A stretch of DNA of 64,000 nt from Kineosporia mesophila (GTDB lineage Bacteria; Actinomycetota; Actinomycetes; Actinomycetales; Kineosporiaceae): positions 62,001-126,000 of the forward strand of contig NZ_JAJOMA010000017.1 in the NCBI RefSeq assembly GCF_021129235.1, given 5' to 3'. The notes below the pieces were generated by a model, which saw nothing but the letters and a program-made list of their open reading frames with translations, was not told the DNA's origin and ran no database searches. Of the stretch, positions 17,700 to 25,762 are shown one piece after another. The position numbers and the translations under genes were made by a program. Numbering within the stretch: position 1 is the stretch's first letter; every line of letters begins with the position of its first letter.

Positions 17700-18284
17700 A
17701 TGGCGCGACCACGGAAGTTCGACGAGCAAGAGGCGGTAGAAGCCGCACGTCGGCAGTTCAGCGAAACCGGCTACCACGGAACCTCTGTCGACGATCTCTC
17801 CCGAGCCACAGGCCTCAGCAAGGGCAGCCTCTACGGCGCGTTCGGCGACAAGGAAGCCCTGTTCCAGCACGTGTTCGAGGAGTACTGCACCAGCGCCGAC
17901 GCAGGCGCCGCAGCCCGCCTCGAAGGCCCGGAAGACGAAGCCCTCGATCGCCTGCGCCAGTGGCTCCGGGTCCCCGAGGGCTTCGACGGCCGCCTCGGCT
18001 GCCTGCTGGCCAAGACCACCGCCGAACTGGCCTGGCAGAACGACACCATCGCGAACCGTTCCCTGGCCACGTTCGACACGCTCTTCGACAGCTGCCGCCA
18101 GCTCGTCGAGCAGGCCCAGCGCGCCGGGCACATCGACCCGGCCGCCGACCCCGAGGCGCTCGGCGGGCTCGTCGTCACCACGCATCGAGGCCTCGAGGCA
18201 CTCGCCAAGGCCGGGGTCGGGGCACAGACCCTGAACCGGATCGCCGACGCCGCGATCGACAGCATCGCGCAGCCAATTCCCTGA
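17700..18284 (+). CDS. TetR-family transcriptional regulator
   Basis: A 194-residue TetR/AcrR regulator. The N-terminal HTH reads ARRQFSETGYHGTSVDDLSR and then ATGLSKGSLYGAFGDKEALF, of the AcrR/NemR-like kind that often sense electrophiles or quinones. The start ATG at 17700 lies 17 bp after the nested operator, so autorepression is likely. The C-terminal ligand domain has no recognisable specificity. Confidence 0.92.
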   Translation: MARPRKFDEQEAVEAARRQFSETGYHGTSVDDLSRATGLSKGSLYGAFGDKEALFQHVFEEYCTSADAGAAARLEGPEDEALDRLRQWLRVPEGFDGRLGCLLAKTTAELAWQNDTIANRSLATFDTLFDSCRQLVEQAQRAGHIDPAADPEALGGLVVTTHRGLEALAKAGVGAQTLNRIADAAIDSIAQPIP

Positions 18285-18463
18285 TCCCGGAGACGAGCTG
18301 CCGCCGGCGGAGTCAACGATCCGGCGAGAGGGCACTGCGAGACGGTGCGCCAGTACCGGCGCCTCGCAGCGCTACCGGTGCCGCGGACGTCTTCCGGCAC
18401 GACCACATCGGCGTTCCTGCGTTCCACGTCCGGTCCCGCACGGTACCGGCAGTCGGCAAGAAG

Positions 18464-18970
18464 CTAGAGATCGATCCAGTACCGGCGGACAGGACCGAAT
18501 GCGGTGTCCCGTACCTCTTCGAAGACACCTCCGAGACGTTCGATCGTCCTGGCCGAGGCGAGATTGTTCGTCGCGCAGACGAGGAGCACCCGGTTCAGGC
18601 CGATCCCGCGGGCTTCCCGCAGCATCTCGCCCAGGGCCCAGCCGGCCAGCCCGCGCCGTCGAGCGCTGGGACGGATGCCGAAGCCGATATGACCGGCCCA
18701 CTGCACGTAGTCGTCGAACTCGTGCCGTAGCGCGATTCCTCCCCGCACCTGGCCGTCCTCGACGATCCACCGGCACGTGGCCCGCTCCGGTGGGCCGGAC
18801 AGGCGTGCGGTCCAGGCCGCGAATCCGGCGGTCGAGTAGACGTCGTCGGTCGGCAACAATCCGAATCCGTCTTCATGGAGACCTGGCCCCCACTCGGCAT
18901 GAGCGTCGAGCCAGGCACGGTGCAGACGCGGGGTGGGCACAATCAGTTCAGGCACGCCAAATTCTATCAA
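18464..18970 (-). CDS. GNAT-family N-acetyltransferase
   Basis: A 168-residue GCN5-related acetyltransferase. The acetyl-CoA loop RPSARRRGLAGWALGEML and the following VLLVCATNNLASARTIERLG are typical. The first possible start is TTG at 18970, five bases after the mysD stop; GTG at 18955 is an alternative and neither has a strong ribosome binding site. Because it follows mysD on the same strand so closely, it is probably co-transcribed with the mycosporine genes. Whether it modifies a mycosporine or is only a passenger cannot be told. Confidence 0.82.
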   Translation of the reverse strand: MIEFGVPELIVPTPRLHRAWLDAHAEWGPGLHEDGFGLLPTDDVYSTAGFAAWTARLSGPPERATCRWIVEDGQVRGGIALRHEFDDYVQWAGHIGFGIRPSARRRGLAGWALGEMLREARGIGLNRVLLVCATNNLASARTIERLGGVFEEVRDTAFGPVRRYWIDL

Positions 18971-18975
18971 AGGTT

Positions 18976-20004
18976 CTATGCCGCAACTATTCCGAGCTGA
19001 TCAATCATACCCGCGAACAGGTCGGGCAGGCTGATGCCCGCGGCCCGGGCCATCGTCGGAATGACGCTCTGCCGGGCGAACGAGCAGTACAGGCCCGCTT
19101 CGAGGAACCAGGGCCGGCCGGCCGGGTCGACCCGGAAGTCGAACAGGCTGTAGTGCCGGCAGTTCAGGGCCCGGTGACTGCGGCGGGCAGCGTCCCAGAC
19201 CGGTGCGGTGACCGGGTCCGTGACATCGACCGTCCAGGCCCGGGTGCTGTTCTTCGCCTCCAGGCGAAGCCCGCCGTCCTCGTCCCGACCGATCTTGTCG
19301 GACTGCCCACGGATGGGCCGGGTGAGTGGGTCCAGGGCGTACTCCTCCAGCGGCAGGCAGACCAGTTCACCGTCTCTTTCCACCACACCGCAGCGTACTT
19401 CGCGTCCTACATCGACGAAGGACTCGACCAGAACACGGCGACTGTGAGCGAAGGCAGCTGCCAGCGCGCCCGGGTAGGCATCCGGAGAGCGGACCAGGGT
19501 CACCCCCACCGAGTTGTCGGCGTCCACCGGCTTGACCACGACAGGAGGAGGCAGGGTCGGGGTCTGGCCCGGGCCGAGCAACTCGGCGGAGGGCACGGGC
19601 ACGCCGGCCGCGGCGACCACCGCCCGGGTGTGCGCCTTGTCCGCCGCGAGACCCATGACCGCGGCCGTGTTCCCGAGGTACGGCAGGCCCAGGAGATCGA
19701 GCAGCGAGCGGTAGGTGGTCATGCCGGGCAGGCAGAACATCTGCGGCAGGACGACCTGGGGCTGCAGGGCCGTGAGGTGCTGCACGGCGGCGGTCAGCGG
19801 GAGGGGTTCGGCCGCCGCGAGCGCCTCCTCGCCGGGGTCGGCGGGGAATGTCCAGAGCCCACCCGGTACGACGTGGGCGAGCCGCATGTCGTACCGGTCG
19901 GCGTCGGTCGTGGCGGCCCAGCAGTCCCGGGCGTAGACCAGGGACAGGTCGGCCAGGAACTCGTCGGTGGCGGAACCGGTCAGGTGCAGCACGGTCAGCG
20001 GCAT
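18976..20004 (-). CDS. mysD: MysD-type D-Ala-D-Ala ligase-like ATP-grasp ligase
   Basis: A 342-residue ATP-grasp ligase of the D-Ala-D-Ala ligase fold. Visible parts are PPPVVVKPVDADNSVGVTLV (ATP lysine and glycine loop), LVESFVDVGREVRCGVVE, and the late metal/ATP region FDFRVDPAGRPWFLEAGLYC. In mycosporine biosynthesis MysD attaches a second amino acid (Ser, Thr and others) to mycosporine-glycine to give shinorine- or porphyra-type imines. The assignment rests on the adjacent mysA-mysB-mysC set. It starts 2 bp after the mysC stop. Confidence 0.87.
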   Translation of the reverse strand: MPLTVLHLTGSATDEFLADLSLVYARDCWAATTDADRYDMRLAHVVPGGLWTFPADPGEEALAAAEPLPLTAAVQHLTALQPQVVLPQMFCLPGMTTYRSLLDLLGLPYLGNTAAVMGLAADKAHTRAVVAAAGVPVPSAELLGPGQTPTLPPPVVVKPVDADNSVGVTLVRSPDAYPGALAAAFAHSRRVLVESFVDVGREVRCGVVERDGELVCLPLEEYALDPLTRPIRGQSDKIGRDEDGGLRLEAKNSTRAWTVDVTDPVTAPVWDAARRSHRALNCRHYSLFDFRVDPAGRPWFLEAGLYCSFARQSVIPTMARAAGISLPDLFAGMIDQLGIVAA

Positions 20005-20006
20005 CG

Positions 20007-21338
20007 TCAGTCACCGGCCGGTTCGACGAGCTTGCCGATGTTGAAGTCGATGCGGATCCAGGGCTTGTTGCGCACCAGGTTCCGCAGCAGCAGGAAGGGG
20101 ATCTGAAGGTGATGAACCAGGAGGAACGGCAGCGGGTCGTGCGGGTCGAAGATCGCGTCCTGGCCGTTGACGATCGTGGCCAGCCGGGTTCGTACGGTGT
20201 GGGGACGGCGCAGCAGGCGCCAGATCTCGTGGTACATCCAGTAGGTGGGGCGACTGCCGGGCCGGGGCCGGTCCACGACCGGGGCGTCCTCGTCGAGGTA
20301 GGCGGCGGCCAGGCCGGGGTGGTCGTGGAACATGGTGATGGCCGAGTGGGTGCGTGGATTGCACTCGATCGGGTACACCGCTGCGTCCCGGCCGATCATG
20401 AAGTCGAAGCTCACCTGGCCCGTCAGCTTCAGCTTGCCGACGAATTCCTCCACCCAGAGCCGGATCTCAGGAATGTCGGCCATGGCGTAGTTGACCTGGA
20501 AGGCCGAGGACTCGCAGCAGCAGAACACCGTGACCTCGCCGTCGCGCACGGTGCTGTGGGTGCAGTACTCCTGTCCGTCCACGAAAGCCTGCATGATCCA
20601 CGGGTTGCCGTCCGAGATCGGCCGGGAGCGGGCGAAGCCGGCCGTCTCCTCGGGCGTGGGGCGCGGTAACGGGGTCAGGTCCAGCCGGTGCACGGGGTCG
20701 TAGGCAATGCTTTTGAGGACGTAGGGGCCCGGTCGGGCGGGGAAGTCGAAGTCGGTCACCTGGTCGGGGTGGGTGATGCGGTGCGAGTCCGGCGTGGACA
20801 GGCCCAGGGACGCCGCCAGGTCCATGAACGCGTGTTTGTCGTCCAGGAGCCGGATCAGGTCGGCGTCGCTGTGCAGAACCTCGCAGTGCGGGATCAGCAA
20901 TGGCTTGGCCAGCGCGTCGTACAGGCTCGCGGCCGGGCTGCAGACCGGAACGTACACGTCCACCGCTTCCTGGAGCACGATGTCCAGCAGCGCCTGGGCA
21001 TAGTGCGGATCGGCCGGTTCCGGAACGACGCGGAACTCATCGACGGCGCCCGAGAACCGGTGGCCGGTGAAGCGATACCTGGCCTGTTCGAGCAGGATCA
21101 CCCGGTGACCGGCTGCGTGGAAGGACCGGGCCAGGTGCAGGGCCTTGGTCATCTTGCCGCCGCTGATCATGACGGTCCGCGGGCGCGCCGCTGTGACGGG
21201 CGCCGGCGCGGGGTGGAGCCGCGAGCGCAGCAGGGCCGCCCCGGTGACGGCCAGGTTCACCGGCAGGGCCGCGCTCAGCAGGGCGAGCGCGCCGACGGTC
21301 TTGAGTGCTCGCCGGGTTTCAGGCTGCGACCAGGCCAC
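20007..21338 (-). CDS. mysC: MysC-type ATP-grasp ligase
   Basis: A 443-residue ATP-grasp protein with the features of MysC, which joins glycine to 4-deoxygadusol to form mycosporine-glycine. A hydrophobic N-terminal segment (about residues 12-38) precedes ARPRTVMISGGKMTKALHLA. The ATP-grasp core includes GPYVLKSIAYDPVHRLDL, QAFVDGQEYCTHSTV and FDFMIGRDAAVYPIECNPRT. The C-terminal region ends with FLLLRNLVRNKPWIRIDFNI. The gene overlaps the preceding oxygenase by 20 bp, so the two are translated together. Confidence 0.9.
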   Translation of the reverse strand: MAWSQPETRRALKTVGALALLSAALPVNLAVTGAALLRSRLHPAPAPVTAARPRTVMISGGKMTKALHLARSFHAAGHRVILLEQARYRFTGHRFSGAVDEFRVVPEPADPHYAQALLDIVLQEAVDVYVPVCSPAASLYDALAKPLLIPHCEVLHSDADLIRLLDDKHAFMDLAASLGLSTPDSHRITHPDQVTDFDFPARPGPYVLKSIAYDPVHRLDLTPLPRPTPEETAGFARSRPISDGNPWIMQAFVDGQEYCTHSTVRDGEVTVFCCCESSAFQVNYAMADIPEIRLWVEEFVGKLKLTGQVSFDFMIGRDAAVYPIECNPRTHSAITMFHDHPGLAAAYLDEDAPVVDRPRPGSRPTYWMYHEIWRLLRRPHTVRTRLATIVNGQDAIFDPHDPLPFLLVHHLQIPFLLLRNLVRNKPWIRIDFNIGKLVEPAGD

Positions 21339-22086
21339 GATGCATCACCCGGTCTCCGCTGACGTCGTGGTGGTCGGCCCGGTGCAGGACCACGCCGTTG
21401 TCCCAGATCACCACGTCGCCGGGTGACCAGGTATGACGAAGGACGTTGCCGGCCAGGGTGGAGTGGGCGTAGAGCGCCGCGATCGTCTCCTGGGCCTCGG
21501 CCTCGTCCAGGCCGCTGATCGCCACGCATCGTTGCGGGGTCGAGAGGTACAGGGAGGTGCGGCCCGAGATCGGGTGCCTGCGGAAGACCGGATGCTCCGC
21601 CTCGGTCTGGGTGCCGGCCTGCCCGGCCGGTACTCCACTGACGACGTGACGAACTGTTCTGCCCCGCAGCCGGTTGCGGACCTCACCGGTCAGGGTCTCG
21701 TAGGCACGGTACTGGTTGGTGAACAGGGTCTGCCCACCTCGCCGGGGAATCGCGACGGCCCGCAGCGCCGTATAGGCCGGGGGTTTGCTCACATAGCTGG
21801 TGTCGACGTGGAAGACGCTGCGCGGTGGGGTGGTCCGGCCCACGTTGCTGATCACGTTCAGGTCGGGGAAGCGCTCGACCGGGGTCTCCCCCGGGGTGAA
21901 CATCAGGGGGCCGAAGCGCTGCAGAAACGCCCGGAAGGCCTGGTCGTCGGCGTTCTGGCCGGGCAGGATCACCACGCCGTGCTCGGCCAGAAGGCGGCGC
22001 AGATGGGGAACCGAGGAATGGGTGACGTCGGACAGCGGCAGATCGGTGAGCGTGACACCGATGGGACGAAGGACGGCGGTGTGCAC
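21319..22086 (-). CDS. TauD/TfdA-family Fe(II)/2-oxoglutarate dioxygenase in the mycosporine operon
   Basis: A 255-residue non-heme iron oxygenase. The iron facial triad is His93-x-Asp95 (VFHVDTSY) and His235 (VVLHRAD); Arg250, exactly 15 residues after His235 as in TauD, is the expected 2-oxoglutarate anchor, and Thr120 in GGQTLFTN is the usual partner. The gene sits between mysB and mysC, 9 bp after mysB and overlapping mysC by 20 bp, so a role in the pathway is likely. In cyanobacteria a different 2-OG oxygenase, MysH, converts disubstituted mycosporines to palythines; this TauD-type enzyme may do a comparable or new oxidation. Confidence 0.87.
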   Translation of the reverse strand: MHTAVLRPIGVTLTDLPLSDVTHSSVPHLRRLLAEHGVVILPGQNADDQAFRAFLQRFGPLMFTPGETPVERFPDLNVISNVGRTTPPRSVFHVDTSYVSKPPAYTALRAVAIPRRGGQTLFTNQYRAYETLTGEVRNRLRGRTVRHVVSGVPAGQAGTQTEAEHPVFRRHPISGRTSLYLSTPQRCVAISGLDEAEAQETIAALYAHSTLAGNVLRHTWSPGDVVIWDNGVVLHRADHHDVSGDRVMHRGLVAA

Positions 22087-22095
22087 TGATCTCCT

Positions 22096-22926
22096 TCAGG
22101 ACGATGGGGTCGGGTCGACCCGGCGGATCAGGGTCAGGCCGTCGCGTAGTGGCAGGATCACCTGCTCGACGCGGTCGTCGTCGGCGACGGCCCGGTTGAA
22201 GCCGGCGATCGCGGCACCGTTGGCCGACAGGTCCGTGCCGGTCCACGGTTCACCCTGCATCAGGGTGTTGTCGACGCAGATCAGGGCGTGCGGGGCCAGC
22301 AGGTTCCCCGCCAGCAGGAGGTCGAGGTAGGAGCGGTACCCGGCCTTGTCGGCGTCCAGGAAGACCAGGTCGAACACCTCGCCGGTGCGTTCCAGGTCCC
22401 GCAGGGTCTGCTCGGCCGGGCCCACCCGGACCTCGATCTTCGACCCGTCGTCGGACCGGGCGAAGCTCTCGGCGGCGAAGGCCGCGACCGCTGCGTTCAG
22501 TTCACAGGCCACCACCCGCCCGGCCGGGGGCAGCGCCTCGGCCATGGCCAGGGCCGAGTAGCCGGTGAACATCCCGATCTCCAGGACGTGCCGGGCCCGG
22601 GTCGCGTGCACCAGCAGTTTCAGCAGCTGGCCCTCGACCTGCCCGGAGAGCATCTCCTGTTCCAGGCCCCCGTCGCCGGTGCCGGGGGCCGACCAGTCGT
22701 GGGCCCGGGTGCGTTCCTCCAGGGAACGCAGGGCCGGGGAGGCCGGGCTGCTCCATCGGTTCAGATAGGGGTCCAGGCCCGCGGCCAGCCGGCAGGCCTC
22801 GTCCAGGCCCCGCCGCAGCGCCGGATCGACCTCGGGAAGGCTGTCGGCCTGCCGGGCGAGCGCCTGCAGCTGGTGCGCCAGGATTCCGGCCGGCGTGACC
22901 GGACGAGGCTGCCGGAGGCCGCTCAT
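22096..22926 (-). CDS. mysB: MysB-type O-methyltransferase
   Basis: A 276-residue class I SAM-dependent methyltransferase of the caffeoyl-CoA O-methyltransferase type. SAM motif I is [20 protein letters not shown] and the metal/catalytic Asp region is [20 protein letters not shown]. With MysA it makes 4-deoxygadusol by methylating the 2-demethyl precursor. It overlaps the end of mysA by 4 bp. Confidence 0.9.
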   Translation of the reverse strand: MSGLRQPRPVTPAGILAHQLQALARQADSLPEVDPALRRGLDEACRLAAGLDPYLNRWSSPASPALRSLEERTRAHDWSAPGTGDGGLEQEMLSGQVEGQLLKLLVHATRARHVLEIGMFTGYSALAMAEALPPAGRVVACELNAAVAAFAAESFARSDDGSKIEVRVGPAEQTLRDLERTGEVFDLVFLDADKAGYRSYLDLLLAGNLLAPHALICVDNTLMQGEPWTGTDLSANGAAIAGFNRAVADDDRVEQVILPLRDGLTLIRRVDPTPSS

Positions 22927-24152
22927 GCGGTGAACATGTCCTCGCCCTGGCCACCGCGGGGGTAGCGGCTGACCGTCCGGCGGTGTTCGGCCAGGCCTGC
23001 CTCCAGCTCGTCACCGGTGAGATCGTTGGCGAAGAAGCAGGTCCCGATCGGGCGGGGCATGGCCGCGCGCAGCTTCCCGTTGCGGGTCTGCAGGATGGCC
23101 TCGGTGGCGCGGCGCAGCAGCTGCGGCGTCAGTTCGGGGCTGTCCAGGGCCAGGCCCAGCCGGCTCATCAGCCAGAAGAGCCGGTCCCGTTCACTTTCCG
23201 AGATGTAGCCCCGCAGCACGGCCAGGGTGGCGGACAGCGCCATGTCGATATTGATGGCATGCCCGTGGAAGAACGGCCGGTCGGGGGCCAGCTCGAGCAG
23301 CGGGCTCCAGGTGTGCCCGTAGGCGATCACCCGGTCCAGATCCAGCTCGTGCAGATTGGGTACCTCCAGGCGCAGCATCGTCTCGATCGCGTCGTAGGTG
23401 ACCCGGTGCGCCACCTCCCGCACCTGGTCGCTGCCCTCCAGATGGCCGAACCGGGTGCGCAGCAAGTCCTCCCCGTGCTTCTCGAGCAGGTCGAAGATGC
23501 GGGAGCCGGCCACGGTCGCGATCTTGATCAGTTCGGCCATGCCGTTGCGCACCTGGTCGGCCGGCAGCGTGCGCAGGAAGGAGAAGTCCAGGATCACCTG
23601 CTGGGACGCGTGATAGGCCCCCAGCCGGTTCTTGTAGCGGCCGTGGTTGACGCCGACCTTGATCGAGACGCTGGCGTCGATCAGGCCGATCAGGGTGGTG
23701 GGCACCCGGATGTAGCTGGTCGAGCGCCGGAACGAGGCGCAGGCGAACCCGGCGACATCGGTGGTGAGACCTCCCCCGACCACCAGCACCGGTTCCTGAC
23801 GCAACAGACCGAAGCGCCCGAACGCGTCCACCATCCGTTCCAGGGTGCGCAGGCTCTTGTCGGTCTCGCGCACCACGACCGGCAAGGCGGTGAGGTCGAT
23901 ACCGTGGTGGTCGAAGTACGCCCGCATCTGCTCGCCGTAGAGCTCGTGCACCTTCTCGTCGACCACCATCAGGCAGCGACCCAGTCCCCGGTAGGAGTCG
24001 GCTATCTCGGGGTTGTGCGGCGCGAACGCCCCGTCCACGTAGAGCAGCGAGTAGTCGATCTTCTCGTAGGCCTCCACCCGGAACTGCCGGTCCGTGGCGG
24101 TCAGGGTCGGCGCGGGATAGCTCGTCACGTTCTGCTGGTCTCCTGTCTCCAC
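22923..24152 (-). CDS. mysA: 2-demethyl-4-deoxygadusol synthase (MysA), DHQ-synthase-like
   Basis: A 409-residue sugar-phosphate cyclase that turns sedoheptulose 7-phosphate into 2-demethyl-4-deoxygadusol, the mycosporine core. Visible family motifs: [20 protein letters not shown] (NAD site), [20 protein letters not shown], the metal Glu in [20 protein letters not shown] and [12 protein letters not shown] (metal His). Related cyclases include EEVS and DHQ synthase; the adjacent mysB and ATP-grasp genes decide for the gadusol type. The start is GTG at 24152; an in-frame GTG at 24128 with an upstream AGGAG is an alternative. Confidence 0.9.
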   Translation of the reverse strand: METGDQQNVTSYPAPTLTATDRQFRVEAYEKIDYSLLYVDGAFAPHNPEIADSYRGLGRCLMVVDEKVHELYGEQMRAYFDHHGIDLTALPVVVRETDKSLRTLERMVDAFGRFGLLRQEPVLVVGGGLTTDVAGFACASFRRSTSYIRVPTTLIGLIDASVSIKVGVNHGRYKNRLGAYHASQQVILDFSFLRTLPADQVRNGMAELIKIATVAGSRIFDLLEKHGEDLLRTRFGHLEGSDQVREVAHRVTYDAIETMLRLEVPNLHELDLDRVIAYGHTWSPLLELAPDRPFFHGHAINIDMALSATLAVLRGYISESERDRLFWLMSRLGLALDSPELTPQLLRRATEAILQTRNGKLRAAMPRPIGTCFFANDLTGDELEAGLAEHRRTVSRYPRGGQGEDMFTA

Positions 24153-24209
24153 CCTGCGGGTGGGCGAGAATCACTCTGCTGCGGGTCTTTCTGCCGATCG
24201 ACCTCTCGC

Positions 24210-24878
24210 TCAGGCGGCCGGGATCAGGTTGCGGAGTTCTTCCAGGCGCAGCTCCTCACCCACCGGAAGAGCCGGGCCGAAGTCCTGCTGCCGGGTGTTC
24301 TCGTTGGGGAAGGCGGCGCACGCGATGCCGGCGGCCGCCGCGGACCTCGCCCCACCGGGGTTGTCCTCGATCGCGACGCATGCGGTGGCGTCCACCCCGA
24401 GCTTGTCCAGGGCCAGCCGATAGGCAGCCGGGTCGGGCTTGCCGGTCTCGACGTCGGAGGCGTCCACCACGACGTCGAAGTCCGCAGCGCTCACCCCCGG
24501 TGCCAGGGCCGTGAGCAGAGCCTGGACGTTGGCGCCGGAGGTCGTCGTCACGAAGCCGATCCGGTACCCGGATTCCTTGGCCTGGGCAATGGTTTCGACC
24601 ACCCCCGGACGGGACACGACCGGCGAGGAGGCCAGGCTCCGCCGGAAGAGGTCCGACTTGGTGGCGTGGACCGCGGCGGCGTCCACGTTCTCGCCCCGGG
24701 ACCGGGCGTACTCCCGGACGCGGTCGGCACCGCCGTTGCTACCCAGCAGGGAGCGGTACTCCTCCTGGGTCCACTGCCAGTCCAGGCCGTGCTCGGCGAA
24801 TGCCTGGTTGAAGGCCAGTCGCTGGAGCTCGGAGGTGTCGGCGAGGGTACTGATGGAACCGAACAGAAGAGCGGGCAT
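24210..24878 (-). CDS. HAD-superfamily protein lacking the nucleophile Asp
   Basis: A 222-residue HAD-like protein of the beta-phosphoglucomutase/CbbY layout. Motif II (GFVTTTSGANVQ), the Lys in ETGKPDPAAYRLAL and motif IV (VAIEDNPGGARSA) are normal. Motif I, usually FDxDGTLxDS, reads FGSISTLADTSEL, so both acidic residues including the nucleophile are missing. A normal phosphatase mechanism is therefore doubtful. ATG 24878 is chosen; a longer upstream frame would run through the operator. It lies upstream of mysA on the same strand (57 bp gap) and divergent from a TetR gene. Confidence 0.78.
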   Translation of the reverse strand: MPALLFGSISTLADTSELQRLAFNQAFAEHGLDWQWTQEEYRSLLGSNGGADRVREYARSRGENVDAAAVHATKSDLFRRSLASSPVVSRPGVVETIAQAKESGYRIGFVTTTSGANVQALLTALAPGVSAADFDVVVDASDVETGKPDPAAYRLALDKLGVDATACVAIEDNPGGARSAAAAGIACAAFPNENTRQQDFGPALPVGEELRLEELRNLIPAA

Positions 24879-24947
24879 AGTCTGACTCAATTCTGTTGTC
24901 GTAAGCCATCGGAAAGTGATCCCGCGGGACGAGCGCCCATCGGACTT

Positions 24948-24966
24948 AGTGAACGATCCGTTCACT
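24948..24966. promoter_or_regulatory. Palindromic operator upstream of the HAD/mys genes and the TetR gene
   Basis: AGTGAACG-ATC-CGTTCACT is a perfect 8-bp inverted repeat with a 3-bp centre. It lies 43 bp before the TetR ATG (25010) and 69 bp before the HAD ATG (24878). Size and position suit a TetR dimer site controlling both directions. Confidence 0.7.
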
Positions 24967-25009
24967 ACTGACAGATCTGACCATTAACCCAGAGAGACTG
25001 CAACCCCCC

Positions 25010-25630
25010 ATGCACCCCGTCGGCGATCCCCATCCCGGTTCCTCCGAACCACCAGCCCCAGTAGTCGATCCACGTATCAGCCGCACCCGCAACGACGTGC
25101 TGCGTGCCGCACTCGGCCTGCTCACCAGCGAAGGCTGGGAAGCCGTCACCCACGCCAACCTGGCCAGCGGCGCCGGTTACTCCAAGGCCACCATCTACAA
25201 GCACTGGCCCACCCGTACCGACCTGCTGCGCGAGGCCCTGCTGCAGCTCGACGGCATCCCCCATCACCCGCCCACCGGCGACCTGCGGGCCGACCTCGTG
25301 AACGAGATGAAGGCATTCCGCAACGGGATGCGCGACTGGGGGCTCGACCGGGCGATGGCCGTTCTGGCCGAGCAGGCCCGAACCTGGGACGAACTGGTGG
25401 CGGTCCGCGACATGCTGGTGTCCGGCGGCGATCGGGTGGTGCGGGAACTACTGTCCCCCCGGTTGTCCGGGACCGAGCTGGTGGTCGGCGTCCGGATGCT
25501 GTCCGGAACCATGTTCTACTCCGCGCTGATGTACGGCCAGCTCCCGGACGACGACATCATCACCACGACGGTCGACATGCTGCTGCGCGCCATCGCACGA
25601 TCGCCGCGGCCCGAGGGGGCGCCCGCCTGA
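25010..25630 (+). CDS. TetR-family transcriptional regulator
   Basis: A 206-residue TetR regulator. The HTH is VLRAALGLLTSEGWEAVTHA followed by NLASGAGYSKATIYKHWPTR, and the C-terminal part resembles the TetR_C_16-like group found in actinomycetes. It is divergent from the HAD-like gene and, through it, from the mycosporine genes, with a palindrome between them. It is the most likely regulator of at least the HAD gene; control of mysA onward depends on read-through across the 57-bp gap. Confidence 0.9.
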   Translation: MHPVGDPHPGSSEPPAPVVDPRISRTRNDVLRAALGLLTSEGWEAVTHANLASGAGYSKATIYKHWPTRTDLLREALLQLDGIPHHPPTGDLRADLVNEMKAFRNGMRDWGLDRAMAVLAEQARTWDELVAVRDMLVSGGDRVVRELLSPRLSGTELVVGVRMLSGTMFYSALMYGQLPDDDIITTTVDMLLRAIARSPRPEGAPA

Positions 25631-25762
25631 AGCTCGTCCTGCGGGGCGAGGGACCGAACTTCTCGGGAGTCTGGTTCAGCATGGTCCGGCCCTCGTTCGC
25701 CTCGGCACCTGGATGGGGTATCGCCATTTCAGGCCAGACGCTCAGGCGCCGACATCCCGGGC

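Noticed and set aside
22923-24152. Dehydroquinate synthase or 2-epi-5-epi-valiolone synthase
   Set aside because: The fold is shared, but adjacent O-methyltransferase and two ATP-grasp genes fit the gadusol/mycosporine pathway; no shikimate or aminocyclitol genes are nearby.
22983-24971. 662-codon plus-strand open frame opposite mysA and the HAD gene
   Set aside because: Antisense shadow of well-supported genes.
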